A DNA stretch of 64,000 bases from Curtobacterium salicis (GCF_011759505.1 NZ_JAAOYO010000003.1:62001-126000); one strand, 5' to 3'. Positions 1-8,443 are shown, counted from the stretch's first letter. Notes: generated by a model not told the origin, from the sequence alone. Translations and numbers: made by a program.

Positions 1-1271
1 CCGACGACACCACGCTCGAGACCTACGACATGGAGGTCGCGGACATGCACTTCGTGTTCGACCCGGCCGAGCAGGACGTCTGGGTGCAGGACCAGCGATT
101 CCCGGCGACTCCGTCCATGGTGGGCTTCGTCGCCGCCGCGCAGGAGGTCGGCTTCACGGTCTTCGGCCTGACGGGTCGGAACGACGACCAGAAGGCCGCG
201 TCGCTCGCCAACCTGGCGAAGGTCGGCTACTCGGGCTTCACGGACGACCGCTTCTTCACGAAGTGGACCGGCAAGGGCGCCTCGCAGCAGCCGAGCTACG
301 TCACGTGCGCCACGGCGAAGTGCACGACCGTCGAGTACAAGGCCCTCACGCGCAAGCACATCGAGCAGGACCTGGGCTACGACATCACCCTCAACGTCGG
401 CGACCAGTGGTCCGACCTGCAGGGCGGCTTCGCCGACGACACCCTGAAGCTGCCGAACCCGACCTACTACCTCCCCTCGGCCGACCTGCCCGGTGTCCGT
501 GAGCCCGAGCTGGCTCCGCGCACCTCGTTCCGGATGGCTGCCGACGGTTCATCCGGCCGCACGCAGGGCGGCGAACGCATCCCGAACATCGACTCGGTGA
601 AGGCGACGATCGCCACGTACTACGGCGACCCCGGCACCGGCATCGCGGACAAGACCGACAGCCCGTACATCCGCGAGATGCGGTCGATCGTCGCCCGGCA
701 GATCCCCACCGTCGCCGCCGCGTGCACCGCGGCCGACCGTCGTCACCGCAACCCGGCGATCGTCCTGGACGCCGACGACACGACACTGTGGACGTACGAC
801 ATGGAGGTCGCCGACATGCACTTCGTGTTCGACCCGACCGAGCAGGACGAATGGGTGCAGGACGAGCGGTTCCCGGCCACGCCCGCGATGACGAACCTGG
901 TGTCCGTCGCCGAGCGCTCCGGATGCACGGTCATCGGCCTGACCGGTCGCAACGAGGCGCAGCAGACCGCCACGATCGAGAACCTGCACCGGGTCGGCTT
1001 CCCGCAGTTCGCCGCCGAGCAGGACGGCAACCGCACCTACTTCACGAAGTGGACCGGCACCGGCACCTCGCAGCAGCCGTCGTACGTGCACTGTGTGACC
1101 GCCAAGTGCACGACGATCGAGTACAAGTCGCAGACGCGCGCGTACATCGAGTCGCGAGCTGGCGGCGGCTACGACGTCGTCGCGAACGTCGGTGACCAGT
1201 ACAGCGACCTGATCGGTGGTTCCGCCGACCGGTCCGTGAAGCTGCCGAACCCGACGTACTACCTGCCGTAG
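1..1271 (+). CDS. Tandem-domain HAD acid phosphatase (5' end outside window)
   Basis: The reading frame is open at the left edge (first full codon at base 3), so the N-terminus is missing. The visible protein holds two copies of one HAD-type phosphatase domain. Copy 1 begins inside motif I (DDTTLETYD); copy 2 has the complete motif I, LDADDTTLWTYD, near base 770. Both copies carry GLTGRN (motif II), a KWTG lysine region, NVGDQ.SDL (motif IV) and the ending LPNPTYYLP. The family (secreted acid phosphatase, HAD subfamily IIIB-like) hydrolyses phosphomonoesters outside the membrane; a signal peptide would lie off the window. Both copies keep the catalytic aspartates, so both may be active. The stop codon TAG lies in the first unit of a 20-bp tandem array. 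Confidence 0.85.
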   Translation, partial: DDTTLETYDMEVADMHFVFDPAEQDVWVQDQRFPATPSMVGFVAAAQEVGFTVFGLTGRNDDQKAASLANLAKVGYSGFTDDRFFTKWTGKGASQQPSYVTCATAKCTTVEYKALTRKHIEQDLGYDITLNVGDQWSDLQGGFADDTLKLPNPTYYLPSADLPGVREPELAPRTSFRMAADGSSGRTQGGERIPNIDSVKATIATYYGDPGTGIADKTDSPYIREMRSIVARQIPTVAAACTAADRRHRNPAIVLDADDTTLWTYDMEVADMHFVFDPTEQDEWVQDERFPATPAMTNLVSVAERSGCTVIGLTGRNEAQQTATIENLHRVGFPQFAAEQDGNRTYFTKWTGTGTSQQPSYVHCVTAKCTTIEYKSQTRAYIESRAGGGYDVVANVGDQYSDLIGGSADRSVKLPNPTYYLP

Positions 1272-1370
1272 CAGGCAGAGCCCTGCCCTAGCAGGCAGAG
1301 CCCTGCCCTAGCAGGCAGAGCCCTGCCGGAGCAGGCAGAGCCCTGCCGGAGCAGGCAGAGCCCTGCCCGA
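1269..1370. repeat. 20-bp tandem repeat x5 starting at a stop codon
   Basis: Five 20-bp units at 1271, 1291, 1311, 1331 and 1351, core GCAGGCAGAGCCCTGCC. Units differ only in the last bases (CTA, CTA, GGA, GGA, CGA). Each unit can fold by itself (GCAGG with CCTGC). The phosphatase stop codon TAG (1269-1271) is copied at the next two unit junctions. Confidence 0.9.
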
Positions 1371-1385
1371 CCGGGCGGACGACGG

Positions 1386-1425
1386 AACGGGAGGCCCGTG
1401 GCGACACCGCCACGGGCCTCCCGTT
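1386..1425. terminator. Bidirectional intrinsic terminator between convergent genes
   Basis: Perfect 17-bp arms at 1386-1402 and 1409-1425 with a 6-base loop, lying between the convergent phosphatase and hydrolase genes. The arm contains the GGGAGGC core seen at many gene ends in this window. Confidence 0.8.
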
Positions 1426-1440
1426 CGTCCCGGTGCTGGG

Positions 1441-2568
1441 TCAGACGCCCGCGGGGCGGACGAACGCCCGCTGGAACGGTGCGAGGAACCCGACCAGCTC
1501 GGCGACGTACCGCTCCGGCTGCTCGACCGGCGCGAAGTGCCCGCCCCGGGACGCTTCGGAGAGCGACACCAGGTTCGTCGTCCGCTCGAGCCACTCCCGC
1601 GGCGGCCGCACCAGGTCCACCGGGAACAGCGTGAACCCGGAGGGCACCTCCACCCGCCGGGCCTGCTCACTCCGGGGGACTTCGGCGTTGGCGTGGTACA
1701 TCCGCATCGACGAACCGATCGTGCCGGTCACCCAGTACTCGGTGAGCAGGGCGCACACGTCGTCGCGTGACCAGACCGACCACAGGTCCCCGTCGCAGTC
1801 GCTCCAGGACCGCAGCTTCTCGACGATCCACGCCGCCAGTCCGGCCGGGGAGTCGGTCAGCCCGACCGCGGCGGTCTGCGGCTTCGTCCGGTGCATGGCC
1901 GCGTAGGCGCCCTCGTCCGCGCGCCACTGCTCGGCGGTCGCCAGGAACTCCCGCTCGGCCGCGGACAGCGCTGCCGGGTCCCCGTCGTACACGGGCATGC
2001 CGGCGTCCATCCGGTGCACGGCGACGACCCGGTCGGGGTGGTCGACCGCGAGCCAGCGGGCGACACCGCTGCCGATGTCCCCACCCGCCACGGCGAACCG
2101 GTCGTACCCGAGCTGGGTCATGAGCTCCGCCCAGAGCCCGGCGACGTCGCGGGAGTCGAGGGGCACGGACGGTGCGGCTGAGAACCCGTACCCGGGCATG
2201 TCCGGCACGACGACGTCGATGCCGGCTGCGACCAGGTCGGGCAGCACGCGGCGGTACCGCCAGCCGGAGTCCGGCCAGCCGTGCGCCAACAGCAGTGGGA
2301 GGGCCCCGGCGCCGTCGGCCTGCTGGTGCAGGAGGTGCACGTCGATGCCGCCGACCGTCGCCCGGCGTCCCGGCAGTGCGTCGAGTGCCGCCCGGTGCGC
2401 CGCGAAGTCGAAGTCGTCCGCCCACCAGGTCACGAGGTCCCGGAGTTCGTCGACGTCGGCCCCGAGCGACCATCCGGTGCCGGCGGGCGCGTCCGGCCAA
2501 CGGGTCGCCCGGAGGCGTGCTCGGAGGTCCTCGATGGTGCCGTCGTCGAACCGTGCGCTCTCGCTCAT
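1441..2568 (-). CDS. Epoxide-hydrolase-like alpha/beta hydrolase
   Basis: A 375-residue protein with the layout of the microsomal-type epoxide hydrolase family: an N-terminal EHN-like segment (FDDGTIEDLRARLRATRWPD) followed by an alpha/beta-hydrolase fold. HGWPDSGWRYR gives the oxyanion HGxP motif (about residues 95-105). The expected nucleophile elbow is AVAGGDIGSGVARWLA, with Asp as nucleophile as in this family; the catalytic His is probably in GGHFAPVEQPE near the C-terminus. It likely opens an epoxide or hydrolyses a related substrate; the natural substrate cannot be read. The ATG is preceded by TAGCGT exactly six bases upstream and no Shine-Dalgarno, which suggests a leaderless mRNA. 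Confidence 0.85.
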   Translation of the reverse strand: MSESARFDDGTIEDLRARLRATRWPDAPAGTGWSLGADVDELRDLVTWWADDFDFAAHRAALDALPGRRATVGGIDVHLLHQQADGAGALPLLLAHGWPDSGWRYRRVLPDLVAAGIDVVVPDMPGYGFSAAPSVPLDSRDVAGLWAELMTQLGYDRFAVAGGDIGSGVARWLAVDHPDRVVAVHRMDAGMPVYDGDPAALSAAEREFLATAEQWRADEGAYAAMHRTKPQTAAVGLTDSPAGLAAWIVEKLRSWSDCDGDLWSVWSRDDVCALLTEYWVTGTIGSSMRMYHANAEVPRSEQARRVEVPSGFTLFPVDLVRPPREWLERTTNLVSLSEASRGGHFAPVEQPERYVAELVGFLAPFQRAFVRPAGV

Positions 2569-2594
2569 GCGCGAACGCTACCGGCGACCGCTGA

Positions 2595-2647
2595 CGCGCC
2601 GGACGGGAGGCACGTGGTCACCGCACCCGTGCCTCCCGTCCGGCGCG
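2595..2647. terminator. Terminator hairpin downstream of the HNH gene
   Basis: Perfect 20-bp arms at 2595-2614 and 2628-2647 around a 13-base loop. It follows the minus-strand HNH gene and lies just upstream of the hydrolase start. It carries the GGACGGGAGGC core shared with other terminators here. Confidence 0.8.
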
Positions 2648-2653
2648 ACGCGT

Positions 2654-3148
2654 CTACGCGGCGACCAGGTACTCGTCCCAGTCCGGCTGCGGACGCTCGA
2701 TGCCGCGCACCACCCAGGCCGAGCCGTGCGGGGCCTTCGGCGGGAAGCGCAGCGCCCAGCCCATCTCCCGCGGGGTACGGTCCCCCTTGACGTTGTTGCA
2801 CGCCAGGCAGCATGCGACGAGGTTCTCCCACGAGTCCCGGCCGCCGCGCGACTTCGGCTGCACGTGGTCGATCGTGGTGGCGTTCCGGCCGCAGTAGGCG
2901 CACCGGTTGGCGTCGCGGCGGAGGACTCCGCGTCGCGACACCGGGATGAGCCGGGACTGCGGGATCCGCACGTACCGGGTGAGGATGATCACGGACGGAC
3001 GGTCGAAGCTGACGGCTGAACCCGTGACCGGGTGCAGGGTGTCGGCGGCCACGACGGAGGCCTTCTGGTTCATGACGAGGACCAGGGCTCGACGGAACGA
3101 GATCACCGCGAGGGGCTCGTAACCGGCGTTGAGGACGAGAGTGCGCAT
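2654..3148 (-). CDS. HNH endonuclease family protein
   Basis: A 164-residue protein. The C-terminal half holds an HNH nuclease domain: zinc-knuckle Cys pairs CAYC and CLAC, the IDHVQPKSRGG motif with the catalytic His, and an ENLVACC...CN stretch. The N-terminus (MRTLVLNAGYEPLAVISFRR) is the usual opening of the small actinobacterial HNH family, which is widespread and not tied to a phage or restriction context. The start at 3146-3148 has GGAAGGGAA a few bases upstream and matches the family N-terminus; a longer frame to 3376 exists but lacks support. No methyltransferase or defence gene lies nearby. The role is unknown; DNA nicking or repair is the usual guess. Confidence 0.85.
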   Translation of the reverse strand: MRTLVLNAGYEPLAVISFRRALVLVMNQKASVVAADTLHPVTGSAVSFDRPSVIILTRYVRIPQSRLIPVSRRGVLRRDANRCAYCGRNATTIDHVQPKSRGGRDSWENLVACCLACNNVKGDRTPREMGWALRFPPKAPHGSAWVVRGIERPQPDWDEYLVAA

Positions 3149-3470
3149 GGGTTCCCTTCCGACGTGCCTGGACGGCTTCCAGGCGGTACGGGCACCGGGC
3201 CGGTCGGCATCGAGCGGGTGATCACAACCACCGACTCCCGGAGCAGGGGGTCGGCCGGACCGCTCCGCCGGGCGGGGAGGTCCGCAAACACGAAGAGCAC
3301 CACCCGTCAGGGCAGTGCTCTGGTCAGTCGCGCGCGTGCCGAGGCATGCAGGCTGTGGTCGTCCGTATGTCGACATGCGCGCGCCGACCCATGGTGCGGG
3401 TCGTGCGTGACGTCGACATGTGGGCTCCCATTCGGGTCGAGTCGAACCGATGCGTGCAGGCTAACCCAGA
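3149..3470. other. Gene-free stretch upstream of the HNH gene
   Basis: No convincing gene. The 9-mer GTCGACATG occurs twice in the same orientation (3369-3377 and 3412-3420), perhaps an operator pair for the HNH promoter. No clear -35/-10 pair was found. Confidence 0.4.
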
Positions 3471-3503
3471 AACCGGCCCCGCACGAGAGGTGCGGGGCCG
3501 GTT
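3471..3503 (-). terminator. Intrinsic terminator of the NlpC/P60 gene
   Basis: Perfect 14-bp GC-rich arms (3471-3484 and 3490-3503) with a 5-base loop. On the minus strand the hairpin is followed by a short T-rich stretch. It lies 67 bp beyond the peptidase stop codon. Confidence 0.85.
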
Positions 3504-3570
3504 CTGACGGTGTTCACATGGTCGACGGCAGCGCGTCAGACGGTGTCACCGGTGGGGTGGGGTCTGGTCG

Positions 3571-4614
3571 TCAGATCCCGAAGCGGACGATGTGGTAGTC
3601 GCTCGTCCAGATGGGACGGATCGAGATGGCGCCGCCGGGCTTCGGGGCGTCCATGATCATGCCGTTGCCCATGTAGAAGCCGTCGTGCGCCTCGTTGTTG
3701 AAGATGACGACGTCGCCGGGCTGGGCCTCGGACGTCGGGATCGTCGTGCCGGCCTGGTCCTGCAGCGGGACCGAGTGCGCCAGGTTGATGCCGTACTGCG
3801 CGTACACGTACATGACGTACCCGGAGCAGTCGAAGCCGGCCGGAGTGGCCCCGCCGAAGACGTAGGGCGTGCCGATGTACTGCTTGGCGGTGGCCACGAC
3901 GGCGGGCAGCGAGAACGGGGTGCCGGCGGCGACCGGGGCGACGGTCGTCGCGGGGGCGGCGGCGGTCGAGGTCGTCGCGGCGTTCGCGCTGCTGGTCGTC
4001 GAGGCGGCGAGGTAGTCCTTCGCCGTCTTGCCGTCGTACGCGTACTGCTCGGCGGCCGCGGCGCGGGCGGCCTCGACCTCCTTCGCGTGCTCGTCGGCCT
4101 TCGCCTGCGCAGCGTCCTTCCGGGCGGTGAGCGTCGCGGTCGACGTGGCGCCGAAGCCGTCACGCGAGGTGTCCGCGACACCGGCGGCGGCCGACACGTC
4201 GAACTCCTGCGACTGGGCGGCGACGAGGGACTGCTGGGCCGTCTCGGCGGTGGTGCTCGGCTGCGTGCTCGCGAAGGCGGCGGGGACGGCCATCGTGCCG
4301 AACATGCCCGCGGCGACGGCGAGGACCACGGGGGCCATGAACTTGCGTTTGCGCGAGGCGGCGGTCGGCTTCGGGGCCGCCGTCGTGGCGGTGCGCGCGA
4401 CACCGAGGGCGCTGCCGGCACGGACCGGGGTGGACGCCGTGCGGGTGGCGTGGGTGCGGGCGGGGGTGGACGCCGTGCGGGCGAGCGGGCGGCGTGATGC
4501 CCGCTCCGCTGCTTCGCGTGCTGCCCTGCGGGTCAGGGGAGCTGCGGTGGCGTCACCGGTGTTCGTCGGGTTCGCGGTCGTCGAGTCGTCCGCGGCGGTT
4601 CCGGTGTGGGTCAA
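3571..4614 (-). CDS. NlpC/P60 family cell-wall peptidase
   Basis: A 347-residue exported peptidoglycan hydrolase (D,L-endopeptidase family). The C-terminal NlpC/P60 domain starts near residue 225 (ATAKQYIGTPYVFGG). The catalytic Cys is in GFDCSGYVMYVY and the His in EAHDGFYMGNG. A hydrophobic export segment lies unusually deep (about residues 92-116, MAPVVLAVAAGMFGTMA...), after some 90 basic, Ala/Thr-rich residues, so it may act as a membrane anchor. An Ala/Lys-rich coiled-coil linker separates it from the catalytic domain. The start is TTG (4612-4614) with GGAG eight bases upstream; no ATG or GTG fits better. The long leader upstream suggests RNA-level control. Confidence 0.85.
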   Translation of the reverse strand: MTHTGTAADDSTTANPTNTGDATAAPLTRRAAREAAERASRRPLARTASTPARTHATRTASTPVRAGSALGVARTATTAAPKPTAASRKRKFMAPVVLAVAAGMFGTMAVPAAFASTQPSTTAETAQQSLVAAQSQEFDVSAAAGVADTSRDGFGATSTATLTARKDAAQAKADEHAKEVEAARAAAAEQYAYDGKTAKDYLAASTTSSANAATTSTAAAPATTVAPVAAGTPFSLPAVVATAKQYIGTPYVFGGATPAGFDCSGYVMYVYAQYGINLAHSVPLQDQAGTTIPTSEAQPGDVVIFNNEAHDGFYMGNGMIMDAPKPGGAISIRPIWTSDYHIVRFGI

Positions 4615-4762
4615 AGGGGAGTCTCCGGCGCCTCGTCATCACCCGCTGGGCGATCAGCCCGGCGTGTGCAACCCCATCCGTTCGTCATCGTTTCCGACTC
4701 AGGCAGGAGACGGGTTTCGAGACGTCCTGCCACGGGCCCCCGCGATCGCTGCTCTCGGGGAC
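4615..4762 (-). promoter_or_regulatory. Long 5' leader, candidate ydaO-type c-di-AMP riboswitch
   Basis: About 148 nt separate the inferred transcription start from the TTG. The leader has GCGGGGGCCC near its 5' end, a GGCAGG...CCTGCC stem, TGGGGTTGC, and then GCTGATCGCCCAG, which partly matches the conserved GCTAACCTCGTAG end of ydaO riboswitches. Actinobacterial ydaO RNAs typically precede NlpC/P60 and Rpf cell-wall hydrolases. The match is by eye and partial. Upstream, 4775-4998 holds only the promoter and a weak hairpin (4963-4984) behind ideR. Confidence 0.35.
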
Positions 4763-4768
4763 TCGTCG

Positions 4769-4797
4769 AGTGTACGGGTGCGCTGTCGCCATGTCGA
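4769..4797 (-). promoter_or_regulatory. Promoter of the NlpC/P60 gene
   Basis: On the minus strand, TCGACA (4797-4792) and TACACT (4774-4769) are separated by exactly 17 bp, a good housekeeping-sigma promoter. Transcription would begin near 4762. Confidence 0.55.
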
Positions 4798-4998
4798 GAT
4801 GAAACCGTGATCTGGTAACGATCCGGTCAAGAACCCCCGGTCAGAGCTGCTTCACGAATCTCCGCACGCCGTACGGCAGACCGGTCCGCAACGATCCGGG
4901 GCTTGTACCCCCTGCACGTACCCCGTATGGTTCGCGCTGCTCAACGCGCTCAGGACCCCTACGACCGCTGCCCAGACGGCGGTCAGAGCCCGTCCAGC

Positions 4999-5694
4999 TC
5001 AGTCATTGCTGATGTAGACGTGCTGCGCGACCTCGGTCGGCAACTCGATGCCCGAGTCCTCACCGTCCACACGCACCGACACGTAGGCACCGGCGCGCTG
5101 CACGCTCGCGGTCCGACCGGGCATCACGCCCGCCGACCGCAGCTGGTGCAGCAGCTCCGGCTCGAACTGCACCGGCTCGCCCAGGCGACGGATGACGCCG
5201 GTCGCCACGGCGTCGGTGTCGTCGGTCGCGGCGACGATGTTGTGCACGCCGTCGAGGAACCCGGCCGCCGTGGGTCCGCCGATCTCCGCCAGACCCGGGA
5301 TCGGGTTGCCGTAGGGCGACTCCGTCGGGTTGCCGAGCATCTCGAGCAGGCGCACTTCCACCTGCTCGCTCATCACGTGCTCCCAGCGGCAGGCCTCGTC
5401 GTGGACGAACGCCCAGTCGAGCCCGATGACGTCGGCGAGCAGGCGCTCCGCCAGACGGTGCTTGCGCATGACGTGCGTGGCACGGGAGCGACCGGTGTCG
5501 GTCAGTTCGAGGTGCCGGTCCCCGGAGACGACGACGAGCCCGTCGCGCTCCATGCGGGCGATCGTCTGCGACACCGTCGGCCCGGAGTGCCCGAGGCGCT
5601 CCGAGATCCGGGCGCGCAGCGGCACGATCCCCTCTTCTTCGAGGTCGAGGATGGTGCGGAGGTACATCTCCGTGGTGTCGACGAGATCGGTCAC
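4999..5694 (-). CDS. ideR: Iron-dependent repressor, DtxR/IdeR family
   Basis: A 231-residue regulator matching the iron-sensing DtxR/IdeR type. The N-terminal winged helix (LVDTTEMYLRTILDLEEEG, SGPTVSQTIARMERDGL) binds DNA. Metal ligands are at the standard positions: Met10, His79 and Glu83 (RKHRLAERLL), His98, Cys102, Glu105 and His106 (HDEACRWEH). A C-terminal SH3-like domain is present, which separates it from shorter MntR proteins. With Fe2+ bound it would repress iron uptake and siderophore genes. The GTG start at 5692-5694 restores the usual family N-terminus and has AGAGG eight bases upstream. It diverges from serC. Confidence 0.93.
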   Translation of the reverse strand: MTDLVDTTEMYLRTILDLEEEGIVPLRARISERLGHSGPTVSQTIARMERDGLVVVSGDRHLELTDTGRSRATHVMRKHRLAERLLADVIGLDWAFVHDEACRWEHVMSEQVEVRLLEMLGNPTESPYGNPIPGLAEIGGPTAAGFLDGVHNIVAATDDTDAVATGVIRRLGEPVQFEPELLHQLRSAGVMPGRTASVQRAGAYVSVRVDGEDSGIELPTEVAQHVYISND

Positions 5695-5785
5695 GGTCCG
5701 CCTCTCATGGTCCTGGCCCAGCCCGACCCACACTACTTGCTGGGACCGACCAGACGGCACCGACACCGTGCGCTGTGCGCGGACG

Positions 5786-5844
5786 CCGGACGGGAGGCAC
5801 ACCGCACCCCCGCCACGCAGGCCCGGCCCCGCCGTCCCGTCCGG
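5786..5844. repeat. Terminator-family inverted repeat in a divergent promoter region
   Basis: 10-bp arms (5786-5795 CCGGACGGGA and 5835-5844 TCCCGTCCGG) with a 39-base spacer. It has the same core as gene-end hairpins here but lies between the starts of ideR and serC, where a terminator is not expected. Confidence 0.6.
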
Positions 5845-5876
5845 TCGGTCCACGGGGGCGGTACCCGCCTCGTCGC

Positions 5877-7007
<1,131 letters not shown>

Positions 7008-7011
7008 CCCT

Positions 7012-7087
7012 CCCGCAAAACGCAACGTGGGCGGCAACTCGCAGCGGTATTCCGTTGCGTGTTGCCGCCCACGTTGCGTCTTGCGGG
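7012..7087. repeat. Dispersed 76-bp palindrome, copy 1
   Basis: Outer arms CCCGCAA/TTGCGGG, long middle arms around GTGGGCGG/CCGCCCAC, and an inner hairpin CGCAGCGG-TATT-CCGTTGCG that needs a G-U pair. A second copy at 38343-38417 has matched substitutions on both arms. It lies after serC and before the convergent DUF3027 end. Confidence 0.8.
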
Positions 7088-7128
7088 GTCAGCGCGTTTT
7101 GCGGGGTCAGCGCGTCTTGCGGGGTCAG
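7081..7128. repeat. 18-bp tandem repeat ending at the DUF3027 stop codon
   Basis: Units of TTGCGGGGTCAGCGCGTY at 7081 and 7099, plus a partial unit at 7117. The TCA inside the last unit (7125-7127) is the TGA stop of the minus-strand DUF3027 gene. The array also overlaps the right edge of the 76-bp palindrome. Confidence 0.85.
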
Positions 7129-7685
7129 GACCGGTGGAAGCCGGGGTCGACCTCGCCGACGTCGAGCTGCTCGAGGTCCAGGTCGTCGTCCGGGTCCACC
7201 GGGCGGACGCGCCGGGTCCGTCGGCGGCCACGGGTGGGCGGGGGCGGGACGTCGTCGTCCGACTCGTCGTCCTCGTCGTCATCGTCGTCCGACTCGTCGT
7301 CGTCTGACTCATCGTCGTCCGACTCGTCGTCATCGTCGAAGTCGTCGTCCGAGTCGTCCTCGTCGTCGTCCGACTCGTCCTCGTCGTCCTGCGCCGCCCG
7401 GTAGTCGGCCAGGCGCTCGGACCACGGCACCCACTCCGGGGCGAGCAGCGAGCCGTCACCCGGCATCAGCTCGACCTCGAGCACGGTGGGGTCGTCGCCC
7501 TCGACCTGGGCGATGCTGACGGTCCAGCGCCATCCCGGGTAGCCGGGCATGCGGTTCGCGAAGAGGACGGAGACGACGCCGTCGCCCTCGTCCACGGTGC
7601 CGACGGCGCTGCCGACCGTCGCTTCGGGAGTGATCTCGAGCAGTGCGCCGCGGGCGAGCTCGGTGAGGTCAGTGGTCATGTTCAC
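7125..7685 (-). CDS. DUF3027 family protein with acidic Asp/Ser tail
   Basis: A 186-residue actinobacterial protein. The first 95 residues form the conserved DUF3027-type domain (MPGYPGWRWTVSIAQV, LMPGDGSLLAPEWVPW). Then follows an acidic tract rich in DDESDDD repeats (about residues 100-145), a basic TRGRRRTRRVRP patch, and another acidic end. Function is unknown; such charge blocks suggest binding to nucleic acid or basic proteins. The GTG start overlaps the stop of the upstream cold-shock gene (GTGA), so the two are translationally coupled. The DUF label is from memory of the family. Confidence 0.8.
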   Translation of the reverse strand: MNMTTDLTELARGALLEITPEATVGSAVGTVDEGDGVVSVLFANRMPGYPGWRWTVSIAQVEGDDPTVLEVELMPGDGSLLAPEWVPWSERLADYRAAQDDEDESDDDEDDSDDDFDDDDESDDDESDDDESDDDDDEDDESDDDVPPPPTRGRRRTRRVRPVDPDDDLDLEQLDVGEVDPGFHRS

Positions 7686-8059
7686 GCGTCCAACTGGTCG
7701 GCGACGTGTCGCAGGATGGTGGCGATGCGCTCACCGTTCTTCGGGTAGCGACCGCGCTTCAGGTCGCCGCTGATCCGGTCGAGCTCCTTCACGAGGTCCT
7801 CGACGATCACCGCCATGTCGTCGGCGGAGCGCCGGGTCATCTTCGCCAGGGACTGCGGGGCTTCGAGGATCCGGACGGTCAGCGCCTGGGTCCCCTTCTT
7901 GCCCTGCACGACCCCGTACTCGAGCTTGGTGCCGGCCTTGACCGTCGTCACACCATCGGGCAGGGAGGAGGCGTGCAGGAAGACCTGGTCGCCGTCGTCT
8001 CCGGAGATGAAACCGAAGCCCTTCTGGTCGTCGTAGAACTTGACCTTGCCGGTGGGCAT
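7682..8059 (-). CDS. Cold-shock-domain protein with C-terminal extension
   Basis: A 125-residue protein. Residues 1-66 are a cold-shock domain with both RNA-binding motifs (KGFGFI, VFLHASSL). Unlike 67-residue Csp proteins it continues with about 60 helical residues (MAVIVEDLVKELDRISGDLK). It probably binds single-stranded RNA or DNA; the extension may mediate self-association or contact DUF3027, whose gene overlaps it by four bases. The ATG at 8057-8059 has GAGGAG seven bases upstream. Confidence 0.9.
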   Translation of the reverse strand: MPTGKVKFYDDQKGFGFISGDDGDQVFLHASSLPDGVTTVKAGTKLEYGVVQGKKGTQALTVRILEAPQSLAKMTRRSADDMAVIVEDLVKELDRISGDLKRGRYPKNGERIATILRHVADQLDA

Positions 8060-8100
8060 GCTGGGACTCCTCGTCACATGAACGGCCGCGGTGCTTCGGA

Positions 8101-8112
8101 TATCCTGGGTGG
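8101..8112 (+). promoter_or_regulatory. Leaderless -10 element (TATCCT)
   Basis: TATCCT at 8101-8106, then six bases, then the ATG at 8113. Confidence 0.5.
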
Positions 8113-8415
8113 ATGGCCAAGCCGACCCGATCCACCGGGGACCCCCGCACTGCTGCGGAACCCCCGGCGACGTTCAATCGTACCGAACGCACGCTCGCGT
8201 TCATGGTCGGAGGGATCGTCTGCCTCATCCTGGCGTGCTTCGTCGTCATGATCATCGGGTGGTTGACGATGAAGCAGATCCCCGGCGACGGCATCTGGCC
8301 GGTCGCACTCGGGGTGGTCTACTTCGGTCCGCCGATCGCGTTCGTGCTCATGCTGACGCTCCTGGTGATCACCTGGACGCGCAAGGCCCGGCAGCACCGC
8401 GCAGAGGCGCGCTGA
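8113..8415 (+). CDS. Small two-helix membrane protein
   Basis: A 100-residue protein with two clear transmembrane helices (about residues 29-50 and 62-86) separated by a short loop, and a basic C-terminus (WTRKARQHRAEAR). The size and position beside cspB and helicase genes recall a small uncharacterised actinobacterial membrane family (DUF2530-like), but that link is weak. No catalytic motif is seen. It diverges from the cold-shock gene with 53 bp between starts. Confidence 0.7.
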   Translation: MAKPTRSTGDPRTAAEPPATFNRTERTLAFMVGGIVCLILACFVVMIIGWLTMKQIPGDGIWPVALGVVYFGPPIAFVLMLTLLVITWTRKARQHRAEAR

Positions 8416-8443
8416 CGTCCGCCCCGGACGCTGGCGAAGGACG

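Noticed and set aside
1271..1370. Possible CRISPR-like array
   Set aside because: The 20-bp units follow each other without spacers and there are no cas genes. The same applies to the arrays at 35496, 38976 and 26365.
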